This document shows positions 40,601 through 48,342 of a DNA stretch of 64,000 nt, in pieces; position 1 is the stretch's first letter, and each line of letters opens with the position of its first letter. The stretch comes from Tautonia sociabilis (lineage in GTDB: Bacteria > Planctomycetota > Planctomycetia > Isosphaerales > Isosphaeraceae), in contig NZ_RYZH01000022.1 of NCBI RefSeq assembly GCF_003977685.1, positions 41,855 through 105,854 on the forward strand. Direction: 5' to 3'. Below the pieces are notes generated by a model, which did not search any database, was not told where the DNA came from, and saw only the letters and a program-made list of their open reading frames with translations. The translations under genes and the position numbers were made by a program.

Positions 40601-41072
40601 GGATCACGGGTGCGAGGACCGTGATCGCCGTTCCCGAGGGCTGCTCGAGGATCCGGGCGACGATCTGCTCCCGCGACTGGGCCGCCACCGGCCTCCCGCA
40701 CGACGGGCAGTGCTGCCGGCCGACCCGGGCGAAGAGCACCCGGAGGTGGTCGTGGATCTCGGTGATCGTCCCGACGGTGCTCCTCGGGTTGCGGCCTCCG
40801 GTCTTCTGCTGGATGGAGATCGACGGGCTCAGGCCGTCGATCCGGTCGACGTCCGGCTTGGGTAACTGTCCGAGGAACTGGCGGGCGTAGCTGGAGAGGC
40901 TCTCGACGTAGCGCCGCTGCCCCTCAGCATACAACGTGTCGAAGGCCAGGGAACTCTTCCCCGAACCCGAGACGCCCGTGAAGCAGATCAACGCCCCTCT
41001 TGGCAGCTCCAGCGACACGTCGCGGAGGTTATGCTCCCGGGCTCCCCGGACCACGATGTCACCCATGGCCAT
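34641..41072 (-). CDS. uvrA: UvrA, tandem-fused double-length excinuclease subunit
   Basis: This 2143-aa protein holds two complete UvrA copies plus an about 220-aa tail. Copy one runs about 1-960 and copy two about 980-1920. Each has two ABC modules, seen as four Walker A motifs ([10 protein letters not shown] twice in copy one, [10 protein letters not shown] and [10 protein letters not shown] in copy two), four signature LSGGE motifs and zinc cysteines such as [19 protein letters not shown] and CPVCEG. UvrA locates DNA lesions for nucleotide-excision repair, normally as a dimer, so the fusion encodes a covalent dimer. The last 220 residues (from about 1925) are unlike UvrA and contain [16 protein letters not shown] good promoter is at 41136-41164. 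Confidence 0.95.
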   Translation of the reverse strand: MAMGDIVVRGAREHNLRDVSLELPRGALICFTGVSGSGKSSLAFDTLYAEGQRRYVESLSSYARQFLGQLPKPDVDRIDGLSPSISIQQKTGGRNPRSTVGTITEIHDHLRVLFARVGRQHCPSCGRPVAAQSREQIVARILEQPSGTAITVLAPVIRGQKGEHRDRFAELSRAGYVRVRVDGRIVTLSDPPSLDRQVKHDIEVVIDRIKLGPSARPRLAEAVEAALRLGDETVIVAVEDRPDLVLSSRYACASCGIGFDAPSPQLFSFNSPQGMCSSCDGLGVRHDFDPELLVPDPSRSVWDGAIAPIGPVKTLGKWKRHLYEGFAANLEAEGEGLKKGALLRTPWEELSPEHRSAWLFGTGDRTIVYRWRNRGRHWSHAGSWKGIAVELLEKYRGSQGGPHRAALEPYMRSMTCPDCGGARLNDRARSVLVGGRSLPELEAMDLGTLSRWFDALSGGEGGGSDSLPEPLDPLSMRIAEELLKEIRGRLTFLTDVGLEYLTLDRSAPTLSGGEAQRIRLASQVGAGLVGVLYILDEPSIGLHPRDNDRLIATLQRLRDIGNTVVVVEHDEDTMRAADLIVDFGPGPGIKGGQVVARGDLCSVARNPRSVTGQYLSGRKMIAVPEERRGASDRWLRIVGARQNNLRGVDVSLPIGRFVCVTGVSGSGKSSLVRDILRDALARDLNGAKVEPGRHDRIEGVDQLDKIIDIDQSPIGRTPRSNAATYIKLFDEIRDLYTKLPESKTRGYKPGRFSFNVPGGRCEACEGNGSNRLEMDFLADVWVTCPVCEGHRFNRETLHCRFKGKSISDVLEMDVQEALEHFANIPKIEAMLRTLHDVGLDYLKLGQPSPTLSGGEAQRIKLARELVKKGTGKTLYVLDEPTTGLHFEDIRRLLDVLHGFVEQGNTVVVIEHNLDVIKTADWIIDLGPEGGAGGGRIVAEGTPEHVAAVPESHTGRALARVLSGPVGVPEHSRNGTPRKAGAAELKEISIEGASQHNLKGIDVRIPRNRMTVCSGPSGSGKSSLAMDTLYAEGQRRYVESLSSYARQFLSPLQKPKVERVTGLSPAISIEQKTTSKSPRSTVGTVTEIHDYLRILYARLGHMHCPSCGTPVGTQTSDEIVEKILHHPEGTRISIMAPVDRKEGDDYAPLWDELRGSGFARVRVDGVSHSLDEPPTLNRRQRHRIEVVVDRAVVRRSTRSRLADAVEAALDLGRGVVLVAKVGDKADEARWPVRRFSQHRSCEGCGRSFEELSPHHFSFNSPIGWCPSCEGLGVQLGADPAALIPDGRKSLRGGAVVVWPAIDQNPTFARMIEAMARSLGIDPDSPFDELEARHRRMILHGSGEHWFEVPASAESPGFRFQYKGLFPALEEAGRLSYLYRAKLRGLVAEASCSTCMGGRLRDDAAAVRFKGFTIDQVSNCPLGRAYTFFKGLKLSGDERHIAGDLIREIRDRLRFLVDVGLDYLSLSRSAPTLSGGESQRIRLASQIGSGLTGVLYVLDEPTIGLHPRDNARLLGALRRLRDLGNTLVLVEHDREVIEAADHLIDLGPGSGDGGGRVTAAGAPARVKKAARSLTGRYLAGKASIPIPSNRRPCDGPALVVRGARHHNLKGIDVAFPIGAVTVVSGVSGSGKSSLVEDVLMKACSQALHRSQVTPGRHEAIEGLDRIDKVISVDQSPIGGTPNSTPATYTGAFDLMRELFARLPEAKIRGYGPGRFSFNIPGGRCEACEGAGQKRIEMHFLPDVWVSCESCGGSRYTRETLTVTYRGKSIAEVLELKVDAALELFAAVPKLRRVLQTLHDVGLGYLPLGQPAPTLSGGEAQRIKLAAELARPQTGKTLYILDEPTTGLHADDVRKLLDVIHRLADLGNTVVIIEHNLDVIKTADWVVDIGPEAGERGGSVVAAGPPEEIVRAKRSLTGAVLKPVLEAGPVADRPRYDPVAAARRELAEARKAAEALGEDQAVAPPWETDGRRWHTRDRVTRTGKPARWDGEALGLVVDRIAAIEGFSEPDWSKRTLVRISGKAPGPGVPPFFEASTGFEWYLLLRFRFPNGSGFSPTSIQKELGLQPFDRLATPVLCDLPRVSIGPVTTTSSELVIAAHSAEELSTPAFDALLRRLADAYLGRGAVDPWGDAKERTRALLSATGRR

Positions 41073-41381
41073 CCCTGCGCGCCCCCTCCCTGATGCGTCT
41101 CCCTGGTGCCAGCCCCTCGGGGGGCCGGCCGCATTACTCTAGCGGGCTCCCGTACGTCTGTCCAGGACCGTTCCCTTGCCTCGGCGGGTGCGGCCGAGCG
41201 ACGACATGATGCGTGATTTCATCATTGGGATTGTGGGTGTGATCTTGCGCAACAGGAGCCTCACCGGCGGCGATTCGCGCCCTAGGGTTCCCTCGGGACG
41301 GGGATGTCGGGGGGCGACCGGGCGCGCGCGTCGGGCGCCGCCGAAGGCTGTCCGAGTCACCGTCGTCCGGCCGAAGCTCTG
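41073..41381. other. 309-bp divergent region between uvrA and the diguanylate cyclase
   Basis: No gene is seen. It contains the uvrA promoter; a relatively AT-rich tract at 41200-41260 may hold plus-strand signals, but I find no clear -35/-10 pair for the diguanylate cyclase. Confidence 0.5.
41136..41164 (-). promoter_or_regulatory. uvrA promoter (sigma-70-like)
   Basis: On the minus strand TGGACA (41164-41159), 17-bp spacer, TAGAGT (41141-41136), 64 bp before the uvrA ATG at 41072. The -35 matches five of six and the -10 four of six consensus bases. No obvious LexA-type box overlaps it. Confidence 0.55.
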
Positions 41382-42377
41382 ATGAAACTCCTGCTCGCAG
41401 AGGACGATCCGTACAGCTCGGCGCTGATCGTCGACGCCGTCCGCCGCCTCCGCTATGAGGTCGTCGTGGTCGACGATGGACTCGAGGCCGAGCACCGGCT
41501 CCTGGAGGACCGGTCGATCCGGCTGGTGATCTCCGACTGGGTGATGCCTGGCCTCGACGGGCTGGAGCTCTGCCGACGGCTTCGGGAATGGGCCGGGCCG
41601 TTCTACACGTACTTCATCCTCATTACCGCCCGCACCGGTCTCGACGCCCGGCTGGAGGGGTATCGCGCCGGCGTCGACGACTTCCTGACGAAGCCGCTCC
41701 ATCTGGACGAGTTACTGGCCCGGGTCGAGATCGCCCGTCGCATCCTCGAGATGCAGGAGGGGCTGGTCCGCCGCTCCCTGGAGCTGGAAGCGTTGAAGCA
41801 CGAGTTGGAGGAACGCAACGCCCGGCTGGCCGACATGGCGGTCACCGATGCCCTGACCGGCCTCCGAAACCGCCGCCACTTCCACCGGCTCTTCGAGTCC
41901 AACTTCCTGATGGCCGCCGAGTCCGGCTTGCCGTTGACGGTGATCCTGCTCGACGTGGACGGGTTCAAGCGCTACAACGACACCTTCGGCCATCCGGCCG
42001 GCGACGAGGTCCTGGTCGCGGTGGCCGAGGAGCTCCGACGAAACGTCCGGGACCGGGACCTGATTGCCCGGTACGGCGGCGAGGAGTTCGTGGTCCTGTT
42101 GCCCCGAGCCGGGGCGGCCGATGGGGTCGCGCTCGCCGAGCGGCTCCGCCAGTGCATCGCCGGCCGATCGTGGCCGGTCGATCCGATCACGGCCAGCTTC
42201 GGCGTCGCCACGCTCACCCCGGCGAGCCCGACCCCCTCGGCCTTGCTGGACCAGGCCGACCGGGCGCTCTACAGCTCGAAGCAGCGCGGCCGGAATTGCG
42301 TCACCCACTACCGGGACCTGGGGCCTCGTCCCGACCGATTGCCGGTGATCGCCGCCCCGGCCGGCGGTCCTGGATAG
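41382..42377 (+). CDS. Response regulator with GGDEF diguanylate cyclase output
   Basis: The 331-aa protein starts at ATG 41382 (MKLLLAEDDPYSSALI). The receiver domain (about 1-120) has the acidic pocket in LLLAEDD, the phosphoacceptor in LVISDWVMPGLDG and Lys in FLTKPL. A coiled linker (RRSLELEALKHELEERNARL) leads to the GGDEF domain with GGEEF at 232-236, the active-site variant competent for c-di-GMP synthesis, and an RDRD inhibitory I-site at 223-226. It therefore should make c-di-GMP under phosphorylation control, with product feedback. The cognate kinase is not adjacent. Upstream in-frame codons (from 41304) are Arg-rich and not used. Confidence 0.93.
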   Translation: MKLLLAEDDPYSSALIVDAVRRLRYEVVVVDDGLEAEHRLLEDRSIRLVISDWVMPGLDGLELCRRLREWAGPFYTYFILITARTGLDARLEGYRAGVDDFLTKPLHLDELLARVEIARRILEMQEGLVRRSLELEALKHELEERNARLADMAVTDALTGLRNRRHFHRLFESNFLMAAESGLPLTVILLDVDGFKRYNDTFGHPAGDEVLVAVAEELRRNVRDRDLIARYGGEEFVVLLPRAGAADGVALAERLRQCIAGRSWPVDPITASFGVATLTPASPTPSALLDQADRALYSSKQRGRNCVTHYRDLGPRPDRLPVIAAPAGGPG

Positions 42378-42416
42378 TCGGTCGTCGCCAGCGGAGGTCG
42401 GCTCTCCCCTCGGCGA

Positions 42417-42884
42417 TCAGGCGGGACGCTCCAGGATGGCGATCACCTGGTCGGCCGCCGTGCCTGGGACCCGGATCGCGACGATCGAGTGCAGCCGCCA
42501 CCCCTGCGCGGCGTGGGTGTTCAGCTCCGCCTCCAGGTCCTGGGGCTGGAAGCTCCCCGCATCGTGCCCTTCGTCGGATCGACCCAGGACCTTGTACTCC
42601 CGGAGCCCCCACTCCGGAGGCGGGGAGGAGGCCGGGGTCGTGTCGACGGCGGGAGCGTTCGCCGTCTCGGGTCGGGCCTCCGAAGGGGGGAAGGGAAGCC
42701 GGGCGATCATCCGAAGCTGCGTCGTCGACAGGTGGTCGACCTCGCTCGTTTCCAGCGAGGGGACCGGGACGAGGACCCCCTTGTCGCAAGACGGGCATCG
42801 GGCCCGCTTGCCGGCGGCCGAGTCGGGCGCCAGGAACGTCCGACCGCACGAGCAGGTCACGGTGATCGTCGGCGGGCTAGACAT
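42417..42884 (-). CDS. Zinc-ribbon protein with C-terminal DUF4177-like domain
   Basis: The N-terminus VTCSCGRTFLAPDSAAGK with RARCPSCDKG is a small zinc ribbon resembling that of the MoxR protein encoded at 33393. After a Pro/Glu-rich linker, the last 65 residues (EYKVLGRSDE, LEAELNTHAAQGWRLHSIV, VIAILERP) match the DUF4177 pattern of short proteins of unknown function. It is soluble, 155 aa. It converges with the diguanylate cyclase gene (39-bp gap) and diverges from the SMP-30 gene. Function is unknown; a nucleic-acid or protein-binding adaptor role is possible. Confidence 0.72.
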   Translation of the reverse strand: MSSPPTITVTCSCGRTFLAPDSAAGKRARCPSCDKGVLVPVPSLETSEVDHLSTTQLRMIARLPFPPSEARPETANAPAVDTTPASSPPPEWGLREYKVLGRSDEGHDAGSFQPQDLEAELNTHAAQGWRLHSIVAIRVPGTAADQVIAILERPA

Positions 42885-43043
42885 GATCGAAACCCGGGGG
42901 AAGGAGGGGACGCGAGGAATGGGATGCCTGAGGGTGCGATCAGGACTGGTAGCCTATCGCTTCCTCGATGGCCGTTCCAGTCGCCGGGGGAGGAATCCCT
43001 CGGGCCGGACCTCAGGATGGGGAAGGAACCGGGGATCGGGCCG

Positions 43044-43077
43044 TTGCCGCCCGCGTCCGGCTCGACTATGGTCGAGC
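43044..43077 (+). promoter_or_regulatory. SMP-30 promoter with overlapping operator palindrome
   Basis: TTGCCG at 43044-43049, 17-bp spacer, TATGGT at 43067-43072. The -10 lies in the centre of the perfect inverted repeat GCTCGAC-tatg-GTCGAGC (43060-43077). A regulator bound there would block RNA polymerase. The ATG of the lactonase gene is 95 bp downstream. Confidence 0.52.
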
Positions 43078-43167
43078 GTCGAGGCCGTCCCGGTGCGAGC
43101 GGGGCCGGACGCCCCGCTCGTCACGTCGCCAGGATTCCGACAAGCCTTCGATCTACCGGAACCGACG

Positions 43168-44232
43168 ATGAACACATTCCATCGGATCGCGCGTCCCCTG
43201 GCCTGGGCGACGGTCGCCCTGCTCTCTCCCCTGGTCAGCCCCGGGACGAGGGAGGTGTCGGCCCAGCAGGCCAACTCCCCCCCCTACCCGTCCCTCGGCA
43301 CCGTGGAGGTCAAGGACCAGCGGCTTCGCTCCCTGATCCCCGAGGGGCAGTCGCTGGCGATCCTCGCCACCGGTTTCGAGTGGTCCGAAGGTCCCGTTTG
43401 GTGGCGGGAGAAGGGGGCCCTGCTGTTCTCCGACATCCCCCGCAACACCGTCTTCATGTGGACCGAGGACGGCGGCATTCAGACCTTCCTGAAGCCGAGC
43501 GGCTACACCGGCTCCGCCGCCTTCACCGGCCAGGAGCCCGGGTCCAACGGTCTCGTGTTCAGCCCCGATGGCGACCTGATCCTCTGCCAACATGGCGACC
43601 GCCGGGTGGCCCGACTCCAAGAGGACGGCACCTTCGAGACCCTCGCCGCCGAGTATCAGGGCAAGCGGCTGAATAGCCCCAATGACGCCGTGTTCAAGTC
43701 CGACGGATCGCTCTACTTCACCGACCCCCCCTATGGGCTGCCGGGAAACGTCGATGATCCGGCCAAGGAACTCGACTATCAGGGGGTCTACCGCCTCTCC
43801 CCCGACGGCGAGCTGACCCTGCTCACGAAGGAGATGAGCCGACCCAACGGCATCGGCTTCTCCCCCGACGAGAAGACGCTCTACGTCGCCAACTCCGACC
43901 CCGATCGCGCCATCTGGATGGCCTTTCCCGTGAAGGAGGACGGCACGATCGGTGAGGGGAAGGTCCTGGCCGACGTCACCGAGCTGGTCGGCAAGGAGCC
44001 CGGCCTCCCCGACGGTATGGCGGTCTCCCAGGACGGGACGATCTTCGCCACCGGCCCCGGGGGAGTGCTCGTCTTCTCCCCCGACGGCACCCACCTCGGC
44101 ACCCTCAAGACCGGCGAGGCAACCGCCAACTGCACCTTCGGCGGCGAGGACGGCTCCACCCTCTTCGTCACCGCGGACATGCACCTGTGCCGGATCCCCA
44201 CCAAGACCAGGGGACTGACCGCCGGCAAGTAG
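43168..44232 (+). CDS. Secreted SMP-30/gluconolactonase-like protein
   Basis: The 354-aa protein starts at ATG 43168 with a signal peptide (MNTFHRIARPLAWATVALLS, cleaved near VSAQQ). The SMP-30/LRE six-bladed propeller follows, with metal-binding positions in GFEWSEGPVWW, LNSPNDAVFKSDGSLYFTDPPYG and SRPNGIGFSPDEKTLYVANSD. Family members hydrolyse sugar lactones such as gluconolactone to the acid. It is exported here, so it acts in the periplasm on an external lactone. The next three genes (SIS, ROK kinase, enolase superfamily) suggest a sugar-acid breakdown module. A promoter/operator pair sits upstream. Confidence 0.9.
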   Translation: MNTFHRIARPLAWATVALLSPLVSPGTREVSAQQANSPPYPSLGTVEVKDQRLRSLIPEGQSLAILATGFEWSEGPVWWREKGALLFSDIPRNTVFMWTEDGGIQTFLKPSGYTGSAAFTGQEPGSNGLVFSPDGDLILCQHGDRRVARLQEDGTFETLAAEYQGKRLNSPNDAVFKSDGSLYFTDPPYGLPGNVDDPAKELDYQGVYRLSPDGELTLLTKEMSRPNGIGFSPDEKTLYVANSDPDRAIWMAFPVKEDGTIGEGKVLADVTELVGKEPGLPDGMAVSQDGTIFATGPGGVLVFSPDGTHLGTLKTGEATANCTFGGEDGSTLFVTADMHLCRIPTKTRGLTAGK

Positions 44233-44430
44233 TCCCGGAAGTCTCCGATCTCGGCGACTTCGAGCCCCGGGATGCCCGTCGGGGACTCGGTTCCCCCTCG
44301 GGCTCGGATCGGGATCGGCTCGAGGAGCGAACCGGCCTCGAGTCGCTCGACCCGTCCGTCCGCGCCCCTCCTCCCCGCCGAGGAGCCTCGGCTTCGAGGG
44401 GGATCCGGAACCACGCCGCCCCGGCTTCGA

Positions 44431-44459
44431 TTGGCGCCTCCGCCCCCCTCGGATATGCT
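44431..44459 (+). promoter_or_regulatory. Promoter for SIS-ROK-enolase operon
   Basis: TTGGCG (44431-44436), 17-bp spacer, TATGCT (44454-44459), 58 bp before the SIS gene ATG. Four of six matches in each hexamer and ideal spacing. Confidence 0.45.
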
Positions 44460-44516
44460 CGATCCCGAACGGAGGCCCCCCGCCGCACCGACCCGATACG
44501 GAACGGAACCCCGCGC

Positions 44517-45110
44517 ATGCTCGCCGCCAACCTCGACGCCCGGGCGTATCTCGACCGCGTCTGCCGGGAGATCCAGCGGATCGACGCCTCGCAGCTGGAG
44601 ACGGTCGCCGACCTGATCGAGCGCTCCTATCACGCCGACCGCTTCGTCTTCGTCATCGGCAACGGCGGCTCGGCGGCCAACGCCTCGCACCTGTGCGAGG
44701 ACCTCAACAAGTGCACCCTCCGCGACTTCGAGTCCCAGAAGCGCCTCAAGGTGCTCAGCCTCACGGATAACACCGCCGGCATCATGGCCTGGGCCAACGA
44801 CGAGGGATACGACCGCGTGTTCCTCGAACAGCTGAAGACCTACGCCTCTCCCGGCGACCTCGTCCTCGCCATCTCCGGTTCGGGAAACAGCCCGAACATC
44901 CTCAAGGCCGTCGAGTGGGCCAACGCCCACGGCCTGATCACGGTCGGCATCACCGGCTTCGGCGGCGGCAAGCTCAAGGAGATCGCCCACCACAACCTGC
45001 ACTGCCCGGTCGACGACATGGGGACCGCCGAGTCGCTGCACATGGTCGCCTTCCACTGGCTGATTGGCGATCTCTACCGGCGCATCTCCGGCCCGGCCGC
45101 CTCGGCCTGA
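44517..45110 (+). CDS. SIS-domain phosphosugar isomerase, GmhA-like
   Basis: The 197-aa protein carries the SIS signature FVIGNGGSAANASHLCEDL, a second sugar-phosphate loop AISGSGNSPNILKAVEWA, ITGFGGGKLKEIA and the C-terminal CPVDDMGTAESLHMVAFHWL. These match the GmhA/phosphoheptose isomerase type (sedoheptulose-7-phosphate to heptose-7-phosphate) rather than a regulatory SIS domain. The neighbouring ROK kinase and waaA elsewhere in the window could also fit heptose or amino-sugar metabolism. The operon begins with this gene; the ROK gene starts 33 bp after its stop with its own ribosome site (GGAGGGG). Confidence 0.85.
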   Translation: MLAANLDARAYLDRVCREIQRIDASQLETVADLIERSYHADRFVFVIGNGGSAANASHLCEDLNKCTLRDFESQKRLKVLSLTDNTAGIMAWANDEGYDRVFLEQLKTYASPGDLVLAISGSGNSPNILKAVEWANAHGLITVGITGFGGGKLKEIAHHNLHCPVDDMGTAESLHMVAFHWLIGDLYRRISGPAASA

Positions 45111-45143
45111 TCCGCCGGATCGAGGAGGGGATGGAGACCTCCC

Positions 45144-46139
45144 ATGGCGAAGCCCCTGCTGCTCGGCGTCGAGATTGGCGGGACCAAGCTCCAGGCCGCG
45201 CTGGGGCACGGCGACGAAACCATCCTCCAGCAACGGCGAGCCACCGTCGACCTCGCCGCCGGCGCCGAGGGGATCCGGGCCCAGCTCCTCGAACTCGTCG
45301 ACCACTGCTGCTGGTCGCTCAACCTGACCCGAACGGCGATTGAGGCCGTCGGCGTCGGCTTCGGAGGGCCGATCGACTCCTCCCGGGGTGTCATCACCAC
45401 CTCGCACCACGTCCCCGGCTGGGATGGCTTTCCCCTGGCCGACTGGCTCCGCCGCGAACTCGGCGTCGAAGCCGTCTCGATCGAGAATGACGCCGATACC
45501 GCCGGCCTCGGCGAGGCTCGGTTCGGCGCCGGCAAGGGGAAGGATCCCTTGCTCTACGTCACCATTGGCAGCGGAGTCGGCGGAGGCCTGATCCTCGGCG
45601 GCCGCATCCACCGCGGCACCGGCCTCGGCGCCGCCGAGATCGGACACCTCTGGGTCACTCCGCCAGACGACAACGGGCTCGGAGGGCAGACCGTGGAGCA
45701 AGCGGCTTCCGGTTGGTCCATCGGCCGGTCCGCCCGGCAGGCGGTGGCGGAGAGTCTCCCCGACGCCGAGACGCTCTCCGACCTCGTCGACGGCGACCCC
45801 GAGCAAGTCTCGGCCGAAGTCGTCGCCATGGCCGCCGGCCTGGGGGACACCGCCTCGAAGGCGATCCTCGACCACGCGACCCGGTCGCTCGCCGCCGGGC
45901 TGGCGCACGCCGTCACGCTCCTCGGCCCCAGCCGGATCATCCTCGGAGGAGGCGTTTCGATGATCGGCGAGGACCTCTGGTTCGACCCGATCCGACGCCG
46001 GCTGAACCGCCTCGCCTTCCCTCCCTTCCTCGGCTCGTTCGACGTCGTGCCGGCCGCCCTGGGGGAGGCCGTCGTCCTGCTCGGGGGCCTCGCCCTGGCG
46101 AAGGACGCCTGGACGGCCGCCCGATCGGCCTCGTCGTGA
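45144..46139 (+). CDS. ROK-family sugar kinase lacking the usual zinc cysteines
   Basis: The 331-aa protein has VEIGGTKLQAALG (phosphate 1), GFGGPIDSSRGVI, IENDADTAGLGEARFGAGKG and LYVTIGSGVGGGLILGG (adenosine/phosphate 2), as in bacterial ROK glucokinases. The catalytic Asp is in NDADT. Where most ROK members carry CxCGxxGCxE, this one reads GHLWVTPPDDNGLGGQTVEQAASG, so the three zinc cysteines are absent. No DNA-binding domain is present, so it is a kinase rather than a repressor. The likely substrate is a hexose or N-acetyl amino sugar; context with SIS and an enolase-superfamily gene suggests catabolism. Confidence 0.88.
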   Translation: MAKPLLLGVEIGGTKLQAALGHGDETILQQRRATVDLAAGAEGIRAQLLELVDHCCWSLNLTRTAIEAVGVGFGGPIDSSRGVITTSHHVPGWDGFPLADWLRRELGVEAVSIENDADTAGLGEARFGAGKGKDPLLYVTIGSGVGGGLILGGRIHRGTGLGAAEIGHLWVTPPDDNGLGGQTVEQAASGWSIGRSARQAVAESLPDAETLSDLVDGDPEQVSAEVVAMAAGLGDTASKAILDHATRSLAAGLAHAVTLLGPSRIILGGGVSMIGEDLWFDPIRRRLNRLAFPPFLGSFDVVPAALGEAVVLLGGLALAKDAWTAARSASS

Positions 46140-46179
46140 TCGGGGGCAGGAACGGATTCCGACCCGGAGGGACCGCCCC

Positions 46180-47373
46180 ATGCGGATCGTCGACCTCGAA
46201 GTGCTGGTGCTCGGCACCTCCTGGCGCAACCTCACCTTCCTGAAGCTGACGACCGACAACGGCCTGGTCGGCCTCGGCGAGGCCCGCCTGACCAACCGGA
46301 CCGAGGCGCTGCTGGCCTACCTCGACGCCGTCCGGGACCGCTACATCCTCGGCGTCGACCCGTTCGACACCGAGCGACTGGTCCGGACCATGATCGTCGG
46401 CGATCAGGGCCGCCCGGGAGAGGTCGTCACCACGGCGATCGCCCTGGTCGAGATGGCCTGCTGGGACCTGAAGGGGAAGGCGCTCGGCGTCCCCGTCTAC
46501 CAGCTCCTGGGCGGGGCCGTGCGGGACTCGATCCCCGCCTACGCCAACGGCTGGTACCGCGTCGACCGCACTCCCGACGCCTTTGCCGAGGCGGCCCGGA
46601 AGGTCGCCTCCCTCGGCTACCGGGGACTGAAGCTCGACCCCTTCGGCACGATGCTCGGCTCCCTCTCCTCGCCCGAGCTGGCCGAGGTCGTTCGCCTCTG
46701 CGAGGCGGTCCGGGCCGCGGTCGGGCCCGAAGTCGACGTGTTCATCGATATGCACAGCCGGTTCGGCGTCGCCGACGCCATCCGGGTGATTCGGGCCCTG
46801 GAGCGCATCGACCCCGGGTGGGTCGAAGAACCGGTCGACCCGCTCGACGCCAACGGGCACCGCCGCGTGGCCGACGCCGTCGGCGTTCCCGTCGCCACCG
46901 GAGAGCGGCTCTACCACCGATCCGAGTTCCTCCCCTTCCTCGAACAACGAGCCTGCGCCATCCTCCAGCCCGACCTGACCCACTGCTGCGGCCTCGCCGA
47001 GGCGAAGGCGATCGCCAGCATGGCCGAGGCGTTCGGAATGCTCGTGGCCCCGCACAACGTCGCCGGCCCGGTGGCCATGGCCGCCAATCTCCACCTGGCC
47101 GCGACCCTGCCGAACCTCCGGATCATGGAAACCTTCAACGACTTCGAGGCCGATTCCCCCCTCCCCGGCCGTCCCCCCGGCAACCCAGTGCTCGCGGCCG
47201 CCTCGGGCTGCCCCGGCGTCGTCGACGGCGCGTTCGCCCTCCCCCGAGGGCCCGGCTGGGGAGTCGAACTGGACGAGGAGATCATCCGCTCCCTCCCGTT
47301 CCGGCCCGGGCACTTCAACATCTTTTCCCCGGACTGGCACAAGCGGCGGGCTCTCGGAGGAGCCACCGGATGA
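46180..47373 (+). CDS. Enolase-superfamily (mandelate racemase/galactonate dehydratase-like) enzyme
   Basis: The 397-aa protein has the N-terminal capping domain followed by the barrel. Metal ligands appear in DMHSRF (first Asp), WVEEPVDP (Glu) and VATGERLYH (Glu). A basic residue is in GLKLDPFG, and the His base is in VAPHNVAGPVA. This pattern resembles the MR-subgroup acid-sugar dehydratases (GalD/mannonate type) that remove water from sugar acids to 2-keto-3-deoxy acids. It is encoded 40 bp after the ROK kinase gene, in the operon driven from 44431. With the upstream lactonase it forms an apparent lactone-to-acid-to-keto-acid sequence. Confidence 0.86.
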   Translation: MRIVDLEVLVLGTSWRNLTFLKLTTDNGLVGLGEARLTNRTEALLAYLDAVRDRYILGVDPFDTERLVRTMIVGDQGRPGEVVTTAIALVEMACWDLKGKALGVPVYQLLGGAVRDSIPAYANGWYRVDRTPDAFAEAARKVASLGYRGLKLDPFGTMLGSLSSPELAEVVRLCEAVRAAVGPEVDVFIDMHSRFGVADAIRVIRALERIDPGWVEEPVDPLDANGHRRVADAVGVPVATGERLYHRSEFLPFLEQRACAILQPDLTHCCGLAEAKAIASMAEAFGMLVAPHNVAGPVAMAANLHLAATLPNLRIMETFNDFEADSPLPGRPPGNPVLAAASGCPGVVDGAFALPRGPGWGVELDEEIIRSLPFRPGHFNIFSPDWHKRRALGGATG

Positions 47374-47653
47374 GGCAGTCGCACTCGTGTGGGCTCGCTC
47401 CGCTGCCCGAAGTTCGGGCACGGTGCCCACGCTTCCAACTGGCCTGTCCCCGAATCAACCGGCGTCCGGCCGAGGGCCTGGTCAGACGGCCGGGCACCTT
47501 CCCTGGAACGGGGTCCGGTTCCTCGGCGAATCGAGGGGCGGCCCGGCCCGACTCCTCGACGGGGGAACCGCCGTCCAAGTGGTTTCCGATCAATGGCTTG
47601 CGTCCCTTGCGTCGTTTCGCGTCCTCGTCCCGAACAATGGTCCCGAATTGGGT

Positions 47654-47682
47654 GTCACCCAGAAGGAGGAATGCGGTAGAAT
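47654..47682 (+). promoter_or_regulatory. Candidate promoter with palindromic -35 region
   Basis: TAGAAT at 47677-47682 is five of six to consensus. Its -35 position (47653-47658) falls inside the palindrome TGGGTG-t-CACCCA at 47649-47661, so a regulator could compete with RNA polymerase. A transcript from here would have a leader of about 320 nt before the ORF at 48011. Confidence 0.35.
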
Positions 47683-47802
47683 TCGTACGGAGCCGTGATT
47701 GGATGCATTCCTCGGATTTTTCGCTCCCGGCCCCCGGTTTGCGACTCAAGCAGGGAGGAGCCTGACACGACGACACGCAATCGCCCGTTCGGCTCTCGGA
47801 GA

Positions 47803-47849
47803 AGATTCTCATCGCGAATCTCCCGGCCCCCCCGAGCGGGCTTCCCGCT
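47803..47849 (+). ncRNA. Hairpin pair in putative 5' leader
   Basis: AGATTC/GAATCT (47803-47821, 7-nt loop) and AGCGGG/CCCGCT (47835-47849, 3-nt loop) sit in tandem in the noncoding stretch upstream of the 83-aa ORF. They may be part of a structured leader or a small RNA. Assignment is weak. Confidence 0.25.
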
Positions 47850-48010
47850 TCGGACGACCGCCGGGAGTGAGCCCGACCCGAGGATCGAGGATCGGAATCG
47901 AGCCGGGCAAACCCTTCGGGGCGTTCTATCGTCTACATTATCAGCGGGGCGTCCTCGGGCGCCACAACTGGCCAGGGATGGTCCTCATCTCCTCAGGGGA
48001 GGACTCGCCG

Positions 48011-48262
48011 ATGCTCTCGACGAAGAAGCAATTATCCGATGTCCAACTCTGGCAGCGCAACCTCGCGTCGCTCATCCGCTCGGGATTGTTTGTCCGGGCC
48101 GACCTCGGCGAGTCGAACGGGCTGCATACCATCGTCGGGGTCTACGGCGACGGCTCCGTGTCGGCGCCAATGGCCAAGTACGCCGACTTTCGGAGGGCCG
48201 AGGACGCCCTCGAAATCATCCATCGGCTCGTTCAGTCCGGCCATTCGGCCGAGGTCAACTGA
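48011..48262 (+). CDS. Small soluble hypothetical protein (83 aa)
   Basis: The ATG at 48011 is preceded by a strong AGGGGAGGA site. The sequence (MLSTKKQLSDVQLWQRNLAS, LIRSGLFVRADLGESNGLH, IVGVYGDGSVSAPMAKYADF, RRAEDALEIIHRLVQ) has normal planctomycete codon use and a predicted alpha-beta-alpha layout. No signal, membrane segment or cysteine motif is visible. A terminator follows at 48343. I do not recognise a family. It is the only coding sequence in an otherwise noncoding about 1 kb that looks like its own transcription unit. Confidence 0.65.
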   Translation: MLSTKKQLSDVQLWQRNLASLIRSGLFVRADLGESNGLHTIVGVYGDGSVSAPMAKYADFRRAEDALEIIHRLVQSGHSAEVN

Positions 48263-48342
48263 CCGGACCGGGGGGTTCGTTCTCCCGGCCGATCGTTGCG
48301 GTCAACCCTGAATCCGTCCCAATCCATTCTGATCACTCCCAC

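Larger units (their letters stand above)
47374..48010. other. 637-bp noncoding region with palindrome, hairpins and candidate leader
   Basis: I see no convincing ORF; the readable frames are Arg/Pro/Ser-rich. The left part holds a nested inverted repeat (CGGTTCC 47516-47522 with GGAACCG 47564-47570, inner TCGAGG/CCTCGA). Then come a TGGGTG-t-CACCCA palindrome (47649-47661), a TAGAAT -10-like element (47677-47682), and hairpins at 47803-47821 and 47835-47849 ahead of an 83-aa gene. Confidence 0.55.

Noticed and set aside
41176..41382. 68-aa plus-strand ORF before the diguanylate cyclase
   Set aside because: Runs through promoter DNA, no ribosome site at its start, Arg/Pro/Gly-rich composition typical of a shadow.
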